Source: Davidsoniella eucalypti (Eukaryota; Ascomycota; Sordariomycetes; Microascales; Ceratocystidaceae). From it: a stretch of 64,000 bases of DNA. The stretch lies in NCBI GenBank assembly GCA_004009845.1, contig RMBW01000007.1, forward strand, positions 1-64,000, given 5' to 3'. Shown in pieces: positions 48,301 to 61,364 of this stretch. Numbering within the stretch: position 1 is the stretch's first letter; every line of letters starts with the position of its first letter. Position numbers and translations under genes: made by a program. The notes beneath the pieces were generated by a model. That model did no database searches and was not told the DNA's origin. It saw nothing but the letters and a program-made list of their open reading frames with translations.

Positions 48301-51300
48301 GCCGATATGCACGATACTCTACTGTTTTTATACTTGCTAATATGTACGTTCATTACTCAGAACTCACGGCCATATGCTCACACGACGTCGTATAGCCCCC
48401 GTGTTGGCTATCTATATGATCACAAGCTCAACGATGCGAAGAAACAGAAACGCATACGCAATCTTGAAAGTCATGTTAATACATACACATACAAATCTCC
48501 AAGTAATGGTGATATAGCCCCTCTCGAGCCTTCTGTATTTCCCGCTTTCCCGTCCCCACTTAGGCCTTTAATAGGTCTGTAATAAGAGAGAGGATTGGTA
48601 TCTATCATTATTGACGATACCTACCATAGCCACTACGACCCTAGAGATGGCATTGGTCTTGCCATATCCTGTCCCTATAGAAGGTCTCTTGTCCGTCTTC
48701 TGTCCGACTTCCCCACTACTATAATATACCTTTTGGCTACGTGCATATCATAATCGGCATGCAACTGACAGTTCTGGTTACCCCGTTCGTCTGCTGGCCG
48801 CGTAGTCAGATGAGAAGACGAGAGGCAAAATCAAACGTGGTAGCAGTACCCAAAAATCAACAATTGATGTAGCTGTGAGTAGTAACGACACTATGGATTC
48901 GTAGTACCAATGATCTTATAGTCTAATGTCTTTCTTGCCCACGTCGAGCATGTCGTGACCGGAGTCAGTCTTGGCTGCAAGGACCAAAAACAGGGCACGA
49001 GCGCTGAGCGTGGGTGGACATGGGCCATCTTCGTTACTGATACATCTATCCATCTATTTGTCCACTAGTGGTGTATCGAGAGTTTCTGTCAAAGTATGTT
49101 TTGTGATTGCGGGGTTGAGTACTTTGTTGATTTGTCTCCGAATTTTAGTCTGTTTGACCATTAACAAGACAATTACGACTGGAAAGAGGAGAAATCGGCC
49201 TGAAAAGAGCCTCGCATGATAGTGTAAAAGGGCTGGGATGAGACCATGGAGCCATAGATCACGCTCACAATATAAGTACGTGTTCAAGGTTCAAGGGCAA
49301 TGAATGACCTTATCGTTGTCCAGGATCGTGAGGTCGATCAACTAGTCTTAAAGTACATGCTTTGACAAGGTAACAAGGTTTTAAAGGGTACATATTGTAT
49401 GTACTATAGTGTACTATGTGATTATAGATACATGTCTGTATGTTTGTTTACAACTTATAAAAATGTAGATTGGATTTGAGATGTTTCTGTCAAAACAGAT
49501 TCAAAAAGCCCCCGTATTTTTCTATCTTTCTTCCCCTCTATCTTCTCAAGGATATCCTCAATGATTTTACGGCCCGCGCCCAGCTGAACTTAACGCCGAC
49601 TCGGCATCATGGCATCGCATCACGATCTTGCTGTTGCTTGCGAGGATCAGCGACCCCCAACACCTTTGATCTACCATTGTTGTCTCTAGATACGTTGTTT
49701 GTTCGGGCAACGACCAAAGTCACGTGGTGCTGTCTGAAATGCCCTCTTCTTGCTTCTTTTGGCCGGCTAATTGCATAAATTGTTTTTCTAACCTTGTGCA
49801 CATGACCGCGACTTCCTATCTTGGGCAACGGAGCGTGTTATCCTTACCAGTATCGTAGCATTACATGATGATTGGCTAGTTGACTGTCTTATTCACAGTA
49901 TTAACTGATGGTTTATACCACTATATATATGATATTGAATATACAAGCCAAATGGTCGGCCTGTTGGATATCTACAGCCACTATAGCATACGCAAGCCTT
50001 AGCATAGAGCTTGCGCCACGCTGATATGCAAATCTATGTGCACCATAAGCACCCCGGAGAAGCCTCAAACGAAAGCACACCTGCCACATCAGTAAGGACA
50101 GTAAGTATCTAGATAGTGGTGTCAGAGATAACTCCGCGGGCTACGCCCTTAAAAGGCCCTCGTCAACGGACTATTCGTCCCATCTCTACCAAAGGCTACG
50201 AGCGGCTTGAGTTATTGCCCACATGGCCTTGGCCCACTATTCGGACATCGTTTCTTAGCAACTCCTCGAGACATCGTCGACGTCATAACGGTACGTCATC
50301 TAGCCTATAAGATAGCCGGAGACTTTGCTTTTTGTGTTGCTCTGACATGGCATATTCACGGGGTTCTTCTAATGAACTGAGACCGTAGTAGAAAGAAAAA
50401 AAGAAAAGAAAAAAGACAAGTAAAGACAATCCCAAAAGGCCTAGAACGATCTTTGCCTTTTGCGGACCTGTCACGGGCAGTAAATGTGATCTGATTCGTC
50501 TACTGACCACTGGAGCAAGTTAGTTGTATAGCACAATGACACTAGCGAATCAAACACAAAAACAACAAGGCTTAGTATGTTCTAGGCTTAGTGCTGTCGA
50601 AAAGTAACTCGATGCTGACGGTACGGCGAAGGGGCAATGGCAGACACAACCCTGGGATAACGTGCCCACATCGAAGATCGAGGATACAGGATATACTCAA
50701 GATAACATCATCAAGCTGGTGTGATGGCATGGCATGGGGAAGCGATGAGACGGCAGCATGACTTGGCCATCTATGCAACTAGCCTAGCCATTATGGCTTT
50801 CAGTTACATTCAGAAGGCTGGGTGGGCTGCGCCAGAACTTCTTATGTCCCCATTTGCGGATCCAACATCCACTACGCTACAACTATACATGTAGTGACTT
50901 TGTCACCCTCCGTTTGCGAAAAGCTTAGGTGAGGATTTTCTATCTGCTGTCCTATCTCACATTCTGATGGGAATATGCGTGCATAATGCAACATCTGTTG
51001 CATGGCTCTCGGTATTTAAAAACAGGCCTTTTCTGTTCATAATGTCTATTGTCTGGTGGCTCGTCTGCTTTGTCTGCCAAAACTCGGGTAGCGACAACAG
51101 CGTAAAATTAGCGAACGTATCAAGTTGCTTAGAAAGCATCAAGCACGAAGCACCAAAGGAAGTCAAGCCCACTCGCACTACCAATGTTTCATTTACAGCA
51201 GGCAGCGTTAGATTCCTCTCTTTCTGTCGTCTTTGGTTTTTTGTCATGACTGCATAGTTTGTTCACACAAGTCACCCAATAGAGCTCGGTTTCCTCTTTC

Positions 51301-53096
51301 TATCTGTAGTCACATCAAGCGATTGGCTGGCCGTGTCCGGCGTTTCTGCAGTCTCGTTCACTGGGCCTGTATGGGCAGCGGGAGGAGATTTATGTTTAAT
51401 ATGGCATAGTATAGTTCTTTGCTACACTATCTATCAGGAACAAGAGAACCCAGCTCAAAGTTGCAATGCTTAATTTACGGCACAAATCATGTTGTCCCCA
51501 TGATCAAAATTGGAATACAATGCCAGATGTAGGGTTAGCACATATATTCAGCAATTTCTTTCTATCTCGAAGCTCGCAGCACGTGCATGAGTCACTTGTA
51601 CCTTGTAGCGTTTGCTAAAACACGCACGAGATCCTATCTACAACAGAGCCTTTGAGTACTAGTTGTATTTTTTTTTCCTTTCCCGTGCCTAAGAAAGCTT
51701 TTCCTTGCAAGACTGCAGCATATAACACCATACAGTTGGGCTTTTGCACACTAGCATCAGACATGAAGCTCACAATGCATGTAAAAGTTATGTAGACACG
51801 GTAGAGGGATTGAATTAGGCTCGGGAAGTTTGCTAGCAGTTGGCTCGCATATTGATCTGCTTGGCCAAAGGAAAAAGAAGAAGCCTGCGTTATCTAGAGC
51901 CTGGCTGGGTTTCCGTCTTCTGGCTGCCTGCAGCTTTATCCCGTGCTAGACGAGGGGGGTATGGGGGCAACGAGAAACAGAAGATGCTCGTTGGCATATC
52001 AGGAAGCGCTTATGGTAGTAACTGGACGGCATCCATGGGAGATATTTCGCCGCCAGGCTCTTTTTTCTCTTTTTCTTCCCAGTCGCATTGTGCTTTTTGG
52101 ATTTGGCGTAGACGCTGACAAACCGGAATGCAACTGACTGGCTTAAAGAAAGTTGACGAGAGGAAGACATGCAGTACGGTAGCATGCATATTGTGATATA
52201 GCGGCTGTGTGATAGCATGTATGTGTAGTGGTGAAAGTGAAGGATAGCTGTATGTTAGCTTGCTTATGGTACATAAGTACATATATATTTGTAGACACAT
52301 AGTTATGTCTACATGCATGCATTCTCACTCTGCATGGATATACTGTCCTGTTAGAGCTTTATAGCTTCCAAATCGAATCTCACCTACATGAAGTGTGTCT
52401 TGGAAGCCCGTTAAGCAGCGGCTCAAAGCAGAATGTCCTGGCGTTACTCATCGTTGGCACTACCGCGTGTCGTTTTGCCCGATAGAAGAAGAACCTGATC
52501 ATTGGAGGCCAACAAAAGATGCAACAGTAGACAAACAAGCAGCGAAAGTAAGGCGGCCTGTGAGCTGGCACAAAGGCAAAGGCGTCTCCAACCTTCTGCA
52601 TAAAAGGCTTGCAACCTTTGTAAACGGCTGATATTCGGGCTGTAAAAGCAACGCCAGTGCCGACACATAAACTAGACTTGTTGGGCTTGCTGTCAGAAAC
52701 TAATGAAGCTAACGCCAGTGCCAAATGCCGCATATGCGTATCTTGTAGTTAGGGCTGTCTTGTTCTGACGGGCTTTTACGAGGAGGGATGCATGTGAATG
52801 CCCAATCTAATGTCGGTCTAGTATAGATCAAACCAATACTTGGTGCTCTTCGAAGGCTTCTTAGTTTTTACGTTGCCGTCTTTGTTGTTCTATTGCTACA
52901 AGACAAGGAAATAAAGAAGCCTGGATAGGCAGAGAGCCCTGTTTTATGAGTTGCTGCTACACACCAAGTTAAATATACCTGCCAAGAGACTAGACACTAC
53001 AGAGCCCATGCGCCTAGAGAAGAAGCCTCATCAACGGGCCAGACAAGTGCAACGGAGGGGATTTGGTGGTTTTTGGTTTCATGTTTTTACTACACC

Positions 53097-53144
53097 TTTT
53101 TTTTCTTTTTCTTTTTCTTGTTTTCTTGTTTTCTTGTTTTCTTT
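53097..53144. repeat. Pyrimidine-rich T/C tract with 8-bp units
   Basis: Runs of T and C end in four tandem units of TTTTCTTG, the last with one change. It makes a spurious hydrophobic open frame on the plus strand. Confidence 0.8.
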
Positions 53145-53493
53145 GTATTTGTTTTTGTTGCTCATAGTGGAGGTATGGACCACTAGTTCTTCGGGGCTGG
53201 CTAGCACATACAAAGAAAGCTATTGAGTTTGTCGAGCGGAGGACTTTCGATATCTGTCCGGTAGCCAATCCGGCGTCGTATGATCTTAGTGATTTAGGTA
53301 GACGTTAGATATAATCAAATCAAACCAACTTATTTATATACACATATTGTTGTACTTACACTCTATCAGTTCCAGTAACGCAATACAACGTTGCTAAACA
53401 AGCACTGCTGATATTTATTAGAGTTAAATAGTAGTTGGTCTATAACTTATGTGCCTAAGTCTATGATGCGTTTCATGAGAGCATATATCACAA

Positions 53494-53511
53494 TCACAAT
53501 ATATTGTGATG
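53494..53511. repeat. 18-bp perfect palindrome
   Basis: ATCACAATATATTGTGAT reads the same on both strands. It lies in the gene-poor region about 1.9 kb before GUF1. Such symmetry could be a dimeric factor site or chance in AT-rich DNA. Confidence 0.7.
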
Positions 53512-55439
53512 CTTCGTATATTATCTGTAGCATCTGAATAAGATTATCAATGAGGAGAAGGATAGGCTGCGCACTATTCCACTTTACTGCCATTACTAGA
53601 AGATAGACGATCATCGATACGAAGACACTATTACTATCATATGCAAGTATCTGCATAAACGCATAATAATTCACAGTGGATAAAGTGGTCAACTTCGCTG
53701 TGCATAAAACACAGCAAACCCATAATATAGGGTTATAGAGCAGTGAAACCGAATCACGGTATTATAAGATGCACCCCTTATGCGCGCTTAGTTCAGGAAC
53801 TCTCTCGGGCCCTGAGTGTCCGTTTTTGCATGGCGTTATGCATCTTCACCGCTTCTCGAAGCCTTGCGTAGCTATAATACCGCACAATAAAGGTACTACC
53901 ATTGCGACCAAGCCATATCTTGCAAACTGTCGTGCCACATGCCACCTATGGCTAGTGCCTTATCTTTGTTGTATGTATGCTGGGTCGTTCAAGGGCATGA
54001 TGTGTGTTACATTCCGGCGGTTGTGTGATGTATTTTCTCAAGACAGCTACGGTGGCTTAAAATGACTTGCGGCTTGTTAGTGCCTTCATATCGGCAACTC
54101 ACGCCTCATTATAATTGTGTTGTCTATAAGCAAACTGACATCATGTATACTGGAAAGTGAAGCAAGCTACGATCAAGGTACCATATAAAGTCATATTGTT
54201 GGAGCCAGTTCGGCCGTTTTCTGCAAGGAATGTTGTATAGCAGGGCTGTGATATGACATATACTAAGCAATATATAATGTGCGGAACTATACAACTAATA
54301 CCTTTGTTGATATCGATCAGCTGTTCATTTGTGCCCTAACTGCTATGTTCTTCTATTTTTGCACATCACAATGAGATTATCATGTGATTTTTCGTAAGGC
54401 AACAACGACTGATTCACATTAGATATCTTTTGTGAAGACTATGTGTGAGGCGATACCCAGATTGGCGGTGACAACGGAAAACGCAGTTGTCACTTGAGCA
54501 ACGCTAACCGGCTTGTTTCGTCAATATGAGCTAGCGCATTGAATATAATACATGACCACGGAACAATAGGCATATATCTAGTGCCATCGTCTTGATATAT
54601 ACCGCGTTCTCTTTTGCTGAAGTTTAATCTAGGGCTCTGTCTAGATGTTTAGCCCTGGAAACGGCTCTTGGGACCTGTAATCGAGACTAATGATATTTTG
54701 ATGCCCACAAAGCACGGTTTTGACTATATTATATGTGTAGACAAGACAAAGAAATGCCTGGTTTTAAATCACGGCTACTAGTGAATTACATGATGGCCAA
54801 TATTCTGGATGTGCAAATAAGCTTGTTTTTGATTCTATCGATTCATCTGAGACACGGGTCAACATGGGCTATTTTTGCCTAACAATGTGTATCTTTAACT
54901 ATCACAATGTAGTGCTAAATCATTATTATATATTCTGTTACCGAATACTTGCGCTTTCTGTATCACGGGCAACTTGGCCATGTTATCGTTATAGGGATAT
55001 ATCTGGATATCATATAGAATCTTATGACTATATTTTGTACCGTGTAAAATATAGTATACAAAAAACAAAAAAACAAAAACACATTGAATAGAGATAGATC
55101 GTAAAAAGAACTTGGAGTGTCCTCGAATCGCAAGCGTTGGAAGCAGGTGGTTGTTGATACTGACCGATTTATTGCTGAGTCAGCAAACTCGGTGAGTTGG
55201 GCTGCAAATTGGCCAAGCTTCGGTGAGCTCGGTAAGCACCAACGTCAGACGAACAGCCGATGGAATTTTTAGTGTGGATGGGGGTCGATTCTATGCAGAA
55301 GAGCGACAAATAGGTGATCCAAGAGCGCAAACAACGAAGACTAACGACCGCTTACACAGACAATTTGGCTTCTATGCGGCTACGGGTTAGTTGATACTGA
55401 GCAGCTCTACAAGTTACTCTCTCTGTCTCTATCTCGAGG

Positions 55440-57630
55440 ATGCATTGGCGTCTCTCAACGAGCGTGTTTGGCCGGCTACACTCACAAACCCAGCATGTCT
55501 GCGCCCAGGCGCACGGCAGCATTGCTGTAAGCCTGGGATCCCAGAGACCGGCCAAGCTCGGTGTCCTCGAAAGCAGGACGCGGACCCTAGCTTCGAGCTG
55601 GTGGCGCAGGGTCGGCCAACGACGATATGCTGCCACGGCGACCGTCTCGACGCCGTCGTCACGGACACCTGCGGCCATTGAGACGCGGATCAAGGCGATT
55701 CCGCTCGAAAGATACCGGAATTTTTGCATTGTCGCACATATTGACCACGGTAAAAGTACATTAAGTGACCGGCTGCTGGAATATACAGGTACTATCCTAG
55801 CTAATGCCGACAACAAACAGATCCTCGTACGTATCTTTAGCACAGTCTCTCGTTTACTACATCTTTTTAACCAGCTCTAGGACAAACTTGATGTTGAGCG
55901 TGAAAGAGGAATTACAGTCAAGGCGCAAACGTGCACCATGATCTACAACTATAAAGGCCTTGACTATCTTCTTCATCTAGTCGATACACCAGGCCACGTT
56001 GATTTCCGCGCTGAAGTCACCCGTTCCTATGCATCATGTGGCGGTGCTTTGCTCCTGGTTGATGCCAGTCAAGGCATCCAGGCCCAAACAGTCTCCAACT
56101 TCCATCTTGCCTTTGCACAAGATCTCGCTCTGATTCCCGTGGTCAACAAGATCGATATGCCATCGGCAGATCTACCACGCGTTCTCGATCAGATTGAGAA
56201 TACCTTCGAGCTAGACCGAGACGGCGCCGTGCTTGTTTCGGCAAAGACGGGTAAAAACATCGCAGCAGTACTTCCTGAAGTCATCGAGCGTATCCCACAC
56301 CCCGTCGGCGATGCTCAGGCGCCCCTCAAGATGCTGCTTGTCGATTCATGGTATGATACTTTCCGTGGAGTCATCTGCTTGGTGCGTATCTTTGACGGTA
56401 CAGTCAAAGCTGGCGACCACGTGATATCCATGGGAACCGGCGTTCAATACACAGTCGGTGAAGTCGGCATCCAATACCCCAACGCAGTACCCCAAAGCGT
56501 GCTTCGTGCTGGCCAAGTTGGTTACCTACACTTCAACCCAGGCATGAAGCGTATCCAAGACGCTAAGCTAGGCGATACGTTTACCTTTACTGGCAAAGAG
56601 GATATAGTTGAGCCATATCCAGGCTTTGAAGAGCCGAAACCCATGGTTTTCGTAGCTGCTTTCCCCGTCGACCAGAGCGATTATCCCAAGCTAGCAGACA
56701 GTATTGGACAGTTAGTTCTCAACGATCGCAGTGTCACATTGCAAAAAGACCACTCTGAAGCTCTGGGGGCTGGTTGGCGCCTGGGCTTTCTAGGCTCGCT
56801 ACACTGTTCGGTATTCCAAGATCGACTTCGCCAGGAGCATGGAGCCAGTGTAATCTTAACTGAACCTACAGTCCCAACCCGTATCGTATGGCCCAATGGT
56901 CGTATCGAGATTGTGGAGAACCCCGCAGAGTTCCCTGATAACACTATGCATCTCAAGACTGCGTCTCTAGAAGAACCCTTTGTCACGGCTACTATCATCC
57001 TACCGGAAGAATATCTAGGCCGTATCATTGAGCTATGTGAGGCCAATCGCGGTGAGCAAAAGAGCATCGAATTCTTCCATTCAACACAGGTCATCCTCAA
57101 ATATGACATGCCTGCTCAACAGCTCGTCGAAGATTTGTTCGGCAAGTTGAAGAGTGCCACTAAGGGTTACGCAACCCTTGACTATGAAGATGCCGGCTGG
57201 AGACAAAGCAATCTTGTCAAGTTACAACTGTTGGTGAATAAACAGCCGGTGGATGCCGTGTGCCGTATCGTGCACCATTCGCAAACGGAGCGTATTGGTC
57301 GCCAGTGGGTGACCAAGTTCAAAGAGCATGTAGATCGACAAATGTTTGGTAAGTGCACACGAATCATAGCATTCACAGGTTTTTGCAATTTACTGACAAG
57401 TTACACAATATACAGAGGTTGTTATCCAAGCAGCTGCCGGAAACAAGATTGTTGCTCGCGAAACTTTAAAGCCGTTTAGAAAGGATGTCCTGGCCAAACT
57501 CCACGCCAGTGATATCACACGTCGTAAGAAGCTGCTTGAGAAGCAAAAGGTTGGTCGTAAGAGACTGCGTGCCGTTGGCAACGTTGTGATCGATCAGTCA
57601 GCGTTCCAAAGCTTCCTATCAAGAGACTAG
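55440..57630 (+). CDS. GUF1: Mitochondrial translation factor Guf1 (EF4/LepA GTPase)
   Basis: Ribosome-binding GTPase of the mitochondrial matrix, the counterpart of bacterial LepA; it supports faithful mitochondrial protein synthesis. Exons are 55440-55826, 55881-57348 and 57416-57630 (2070 nt, 689 residues). The N terminus (MHWRLSTSVFGRLHS, rich in Arg and Ser) is a mitochondrial presequence. The G domain begins after YRNFCIVAHIDHGKST near residue 95-107. DTPGHVDF (G3), NKID (G4) and SAKTG (G5) follow, and switch I contains ERERGITVKAQT. The LepA-specific C-terminal domain is intact (AAGNKIVARETLKPFRKDV, LEKQKVGRKRLRAVGNV). All splice junctions keep the frame. It is convergent with the phosphatase gene, 192 bases apart. 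Very secure. Confidence 0.96.
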
Positions 57631-57822
57631 AATGTAAGATAGAACCAAGACGGAGAGCATGTAAGATGAAAAGGCAGATAAAGCATGTATATACTTTTAG
57701 TCAAATACCATGTATAGAGATAATCATATTGTTTTTAAGATGGTGAATCTTCGTGTGTGATGTAACACGGAATGCTTGGTCATGAAATCATAGCTGAAAA
57801 AATGAAAAGGAAAAACAAGGTG

Positions 57823-58749
57823 TTATAGTTCCTTTACCTCTTCCACTACTTCGTCGTCTGGTTTCGACCCCTCCCCAAGCGGTACTTTGCGGAACCATGA
57901 CCGGCCCATGCCGCCCTCATTAGTCTCTGGCCACTGTTTCAAGCCAGACTCCTCTTCTTCTGAGATATCGACAAAGTCGAAGATGCGGTAGTCGGCGTTG
58001 AAATACCACCACCCACTAACAGCCTTGCGTAAGAAGCCAGAGTGTGAGACGACAATCACCCACTTCTCGGGGCGTTTCCGAATGTTTTCACGGGCGCGGG
58101 CGCCACGAGCTAATAATGCAGATCGACCCCAAGCATATGCCTTTCCCGCCGGAGACGTCTTGTCTGGAAACACGGGGTCTAAAGTGGAATAGTCGATGGT
58201 CGGAAACTCAACCTTTAGGGTTTCTAGAGGAGACCCAGTATCGCAAGGTTTTGAAGTGGTTTCTGAGCAGTGGAGTCAGTATTACAGTTCTACATCTGAG
58301 TGATTTGCAATGCAAGATGGCCAATCAAAATATTCTACGATCAACTAGTTGACATGCCAACCAAATAACCGTTCCATATGCCGTGGTTTATTTCGTTTAT
58401 TTCGTACCTTGCCAGTCAGCGTCAGCAATGAATTTGACGCCTTTTTGGTACAGAAAGTCCAGACCGATCAAGGCGGTCTGAAGAGTCCGGCGCATAGGAC
58501 TAACTATCACAGCCACATCACTAGGATCTAGGTCGGCAAAGCGTTCTTTCAGATTGTCATTTAGTTTTCGACACTGAGATTCACCCTTCTCTGTCAATAC
58601 GGGGTCGTGGAGATCAAAGTTCTGTGCTGGAGATGTTAGCTTTTGGTGTTCTATAAACAAGGATTTGCTAGTGTAGGGTAACGGAATGACGTATCAGTAG
58701 CATTGTGAGCGGCTTGGCCATGGCGTATTAGAACAACAGTGGGCGGCAT
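57823..58749 (-). CDS. Phosphoglycerate-mutase-like histidine phosphatase
   Basis: Histidine-phosphatase superfamily protein of 241 residues. Likely exons are 58749-58683, 58626-58408 and 58262-57823 (726 nt). The phospho-accepting histidine is in IRHGQAAHN at residues 8-16. The partner motifs are SPMRRTLQTA and VVSHSGFLR, the latter with the second catalytic His. It resembles a mould and yeast group of small broad-substrate phosphatases (like yeast Pmu1) rather than glycolytic mutase, so the substrate is unknown. The first intron needs a weak donor (GTTACC) with acceptor CTCCAG to keep the frame; a read-through hits a stop. That junction is the uncertain part. The second intron has a normal GTACGA donor. 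It shares a 316-base promoter region with CTNNBL1. Confidence 0.85.
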
Positions 58750-59065
58750 GATGGTAACGATATAGTGTAACTTTGGGGTTGATATTGTACTGTTATAAGC
58801 GTTAGGACAAGACGACCTGGGATTTACAGCGTAAAAGGGCTGTTCGTGGTTATTTTTAGCGATCTCAACCAGTTGCTTCTGTTTTGAAGCTCGGTGAACA
58901 CAAGGCTGCGGAATTACATGGAAGGGGCCACTTTTTTAATTTTATACTTCCTATATTTTGTCAGCCTTGCTACCATGGTGAGAGCTATGGTTACGTCAGA
59001 GCTTACTTTGCGCTAGACCTTCGTTTTTATTCTTTTGTTTTACGTGTACACCACGACAATTAACT
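58750..59065. promoter_or_regulatory. Compact bidirectional promoter, phosphatase / CTNNBL1
   Basis: 316 bases between two divergent starts must carry both promoters and 5' UTRs. T-rich stretches lie near 58933-58950 and 59023-59042. No specific site can be assigned. Confidence 0.5.
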
Positions 59066-60943
59066 ATGTCTAATATTGACGATCTCCTAAAGGTAGATTT
59101 TGCAAATATTCAACTGTACAAATCCGGTTACTAACATATATCTGCATAGAGCGCTGGCAGCAAGCGCAAGAACGAAGCCATCCGTGATCCAAGTGCGTAC
59201 TACCGGTTACAGCTCCCAGATTATTAGCAAAAACACTAACGCTGGTGGTTAGATGAAATCTACAAGTCTGCGCGCACCGGAAACACGACTCCTCGCCACG
59301 CCCAAGTCGACGACGACACCGAAGCCGGTCCTGAACTTCCAGGCGATGACGACGGCGACTATGGTCCCTCCATGATCCCAGAAGACGAAGGCGACGACGA
59401 TGAAGAAGGCCGCTTTTTCGGCGGCGGCATCAGTAAAGACGAGGCTGAAATTCTCGACTACGTACAAGGCGACGAGGCGCCTATTGAGAACATTGACGAG
59501 CCATGGGTGCGCCGTAGTGTTTTGGCGCTGGAGAAGCACATCAACAAGAACGCAGAGCTAAGAGCAAAGTTCGAAGACGAGCCACAAAAGTTCATCTCTA
59601 GCGAGGCAGATCTTGATGGGTCAATCAAGAGCCTGTCCATCTTGGCAGAGTATCCAACAATGTACACCGTGCTAGCTAGTATGGGCAGCGTTGCCAGTCT
59701 AGTTGGATTGCTAGCACACGAAAATACAGATATCGCTATCGATGTTCTGCAGCTGCTCAGCGAGCTCACCGATGACGATGTAGACTCCAGTGACGAACAG
59801 TGGGACGCACTAGTAACTCCTATGATAGAAGCTGATCTCCTGGATCTGCTCGAATCAAACCTAGTAAGATTCAACGAGGACGATGAGGCAGATTCGTCTG
59901 GTGTTTACCACGGCCTCTCTCTTCTAGAAAACATGTGCTCGGAGCGCAAAGCCATTGCCGAGCGTGTTGCCGGCCACAAGCGTCTTGCCAAGTACCTCAT
60001 CGGCCGCGCCATGAAAGATGAGCCCACGGGCGTATCACAGAACAAGCAATATAGCACAGAGATTCTCGCCATTCTCTCTCAAAGCGGCGATGCTGCTCGC
60101 GAGCATCTAGTCAACGAAGATATAGTAGATGCTGCGCTACAGCTCGTTGCACCATACCGCCGCTCAGATCCCGCCAAAGGAAGTGCCGAGGAGGAATACA
60201 TGGAGAACCTATTCGAAGTTCTAGTATGTCTCGCAGATTCACCAACTGGAAAAGCCAAGTTCCTCGCCGCCGAGGGTGTCGAGCTGTGCATCATATTCGT
60301 CTCTGAATCTAAAAAGGCGAAGACGCCTGCTCTCCGTTTACTAGACCATGCTAGCGATGCAGGCTCTGCGCCTCATACCGCCTACGAAATCTGCGAACGG
60401 ATCGTAGAAACAGCCGGCCTGAAGCCTTTGTTTGCAACTTTCCAGAAGAATACCAAAGACCGCGATGCTATGGACCACCTACTCGGTCTATTTGCCTCCA
60501 TGATGCAACTTCTCCCTCTCGATGAAGCGCCGCGTATCCGCTTGCTCGCCAAGTGGGTAGAGAAAGACTACCAGAAGCTGAACAAGTTGATCGAGCTACG
60601 AGCACGCTTCGCAAGGGCACGGGCTAATGTAGATAAGAAATATGGAGTTACTGCAGACGGGAAGCTACCCGAAGATGCGGACGAGGATACCGAGCAAGAC
60701 TATCTCTCGGAGCAACTTAGTGCCGGCATCTTCACTATGCGCAATATCGATCTGATATTGGCCTGGTTGTCAGTGGAGGATAGTGGCGTTGGTCATCATG
60801 TACAGAAAGAGGTCGGCTATGCTCTCATCACATCAACTCTCAGTGATCTACTGGCAGGCGTTGACGGCACCAAGGACGGTAACGAAGATACCAAAGGCAT
60901 GCTTACAACGCTTATTAGCAACCTGAAAATCGAAGATAAATGA
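59066..60943 (+). CDS. CTNNBL1: Beta-catenin-like protein 1, spliceosome-associated ARM-repeat protein
   Basis: Orthologue of CTNNBL1, a Prp19-complex-associated protein that binds nuclear-import signals of CDC5L and Prp31. Exons are 59066-59092, 59150-59192 and 59253-60943 (1761 nt, 586 residues). The N terminus is basic (SAGSKRKNEAIRDP), followed by an acidic stretch (PEDEGDDDEEGRFFGGG). Then comes a family block (RSVLALEKHINKNAELRAKF, DLDGSIKSLSILAEYPTMY), and all-helical armadillo repeats fill the rest. The C-terminal block (IFTMRNIDLILAWL, HVQKEVGYALI) is characteristic. Length matches the human 563 residues. The ATG is followed by two short coding exons with conserved frame. Its partner in the window by function is the SR factor at 7994-9626, but the two are far apart. 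Confidence 0.93.
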
Positions 60944-61364
60944 GCCAGTATCGTGTTCCTTTAATCATATAGATGTGCGTAATTTTTTTTTTTCGTTGTA
61001 GATATACAAGAGTCACATAAAGGGTTGAGGTTTCGAGACTATTGATGAATACAAATGACATTCCAAGGCAAGAACGTCCTATAACAAAATGTGAGATGCT
61101 GGTATTGTAAGAAAGCGATATAAGGGCAATATAAAAGAAAGACAGAACAGAGCTTTGTAGAAAAAAACAATCAAAAGAAAAACAAACGTCAACTAAACGC
61201 TGAGCCACGACCGGTCTTGATTAATTCCTGGGGCACCATGCTTCTCTCCTACGCCGATGAATATAAAAGAATATCTTGATTTGTTTTTTTGGTACTTTAT
61301 TATCCGTTTTCCGATTTATTATGTTCCGAAGACAGTTGAGAGCCAAGTATTTTTTCTTGCTCTT
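60944..61364. other. Convergent intergenic region CTNNBL1/VMA10
   Basis: 421 AT-rich bases, both 3' UTRs. A T9-run near 60980-60993. No other feature. Confidence 0.5.

Larger units (their letters stand above)
44643..55439. other. Gene-poor region of about 10.8 kb
   Basis: Between the divergent starts of the zinc-finger gene and GUF1. Frames of up to ~120 codons occur, but none has an intron-compatible extension, recognisable motif or coding-like composition. Stops, especially TAG, are dense on both strands. It holds microsatellites, minisatellites and an 18-bp palindrome, listed separately. No tRNA A/B boxes, snRNA or 5S signature, and no reverse transcriptase or transposase motif could be read. 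Likely content is long 5' leaders, promoter elements, perhaps non-coding transcripts, and strongly decayed repeats. This is an absence of recognition, not proof of absence. Confidence 0.5.

Noticed and set aside
53447..53692. 81-codon hydrophobic frame that suggested a transposon or mitochondrial fragment
   Set aside because: Hydrophobicity follows from AT-rich sequence; no reverse transcriptase, transposase or respiratory-protein motif is readable, and no flanking terminal repeats were found.
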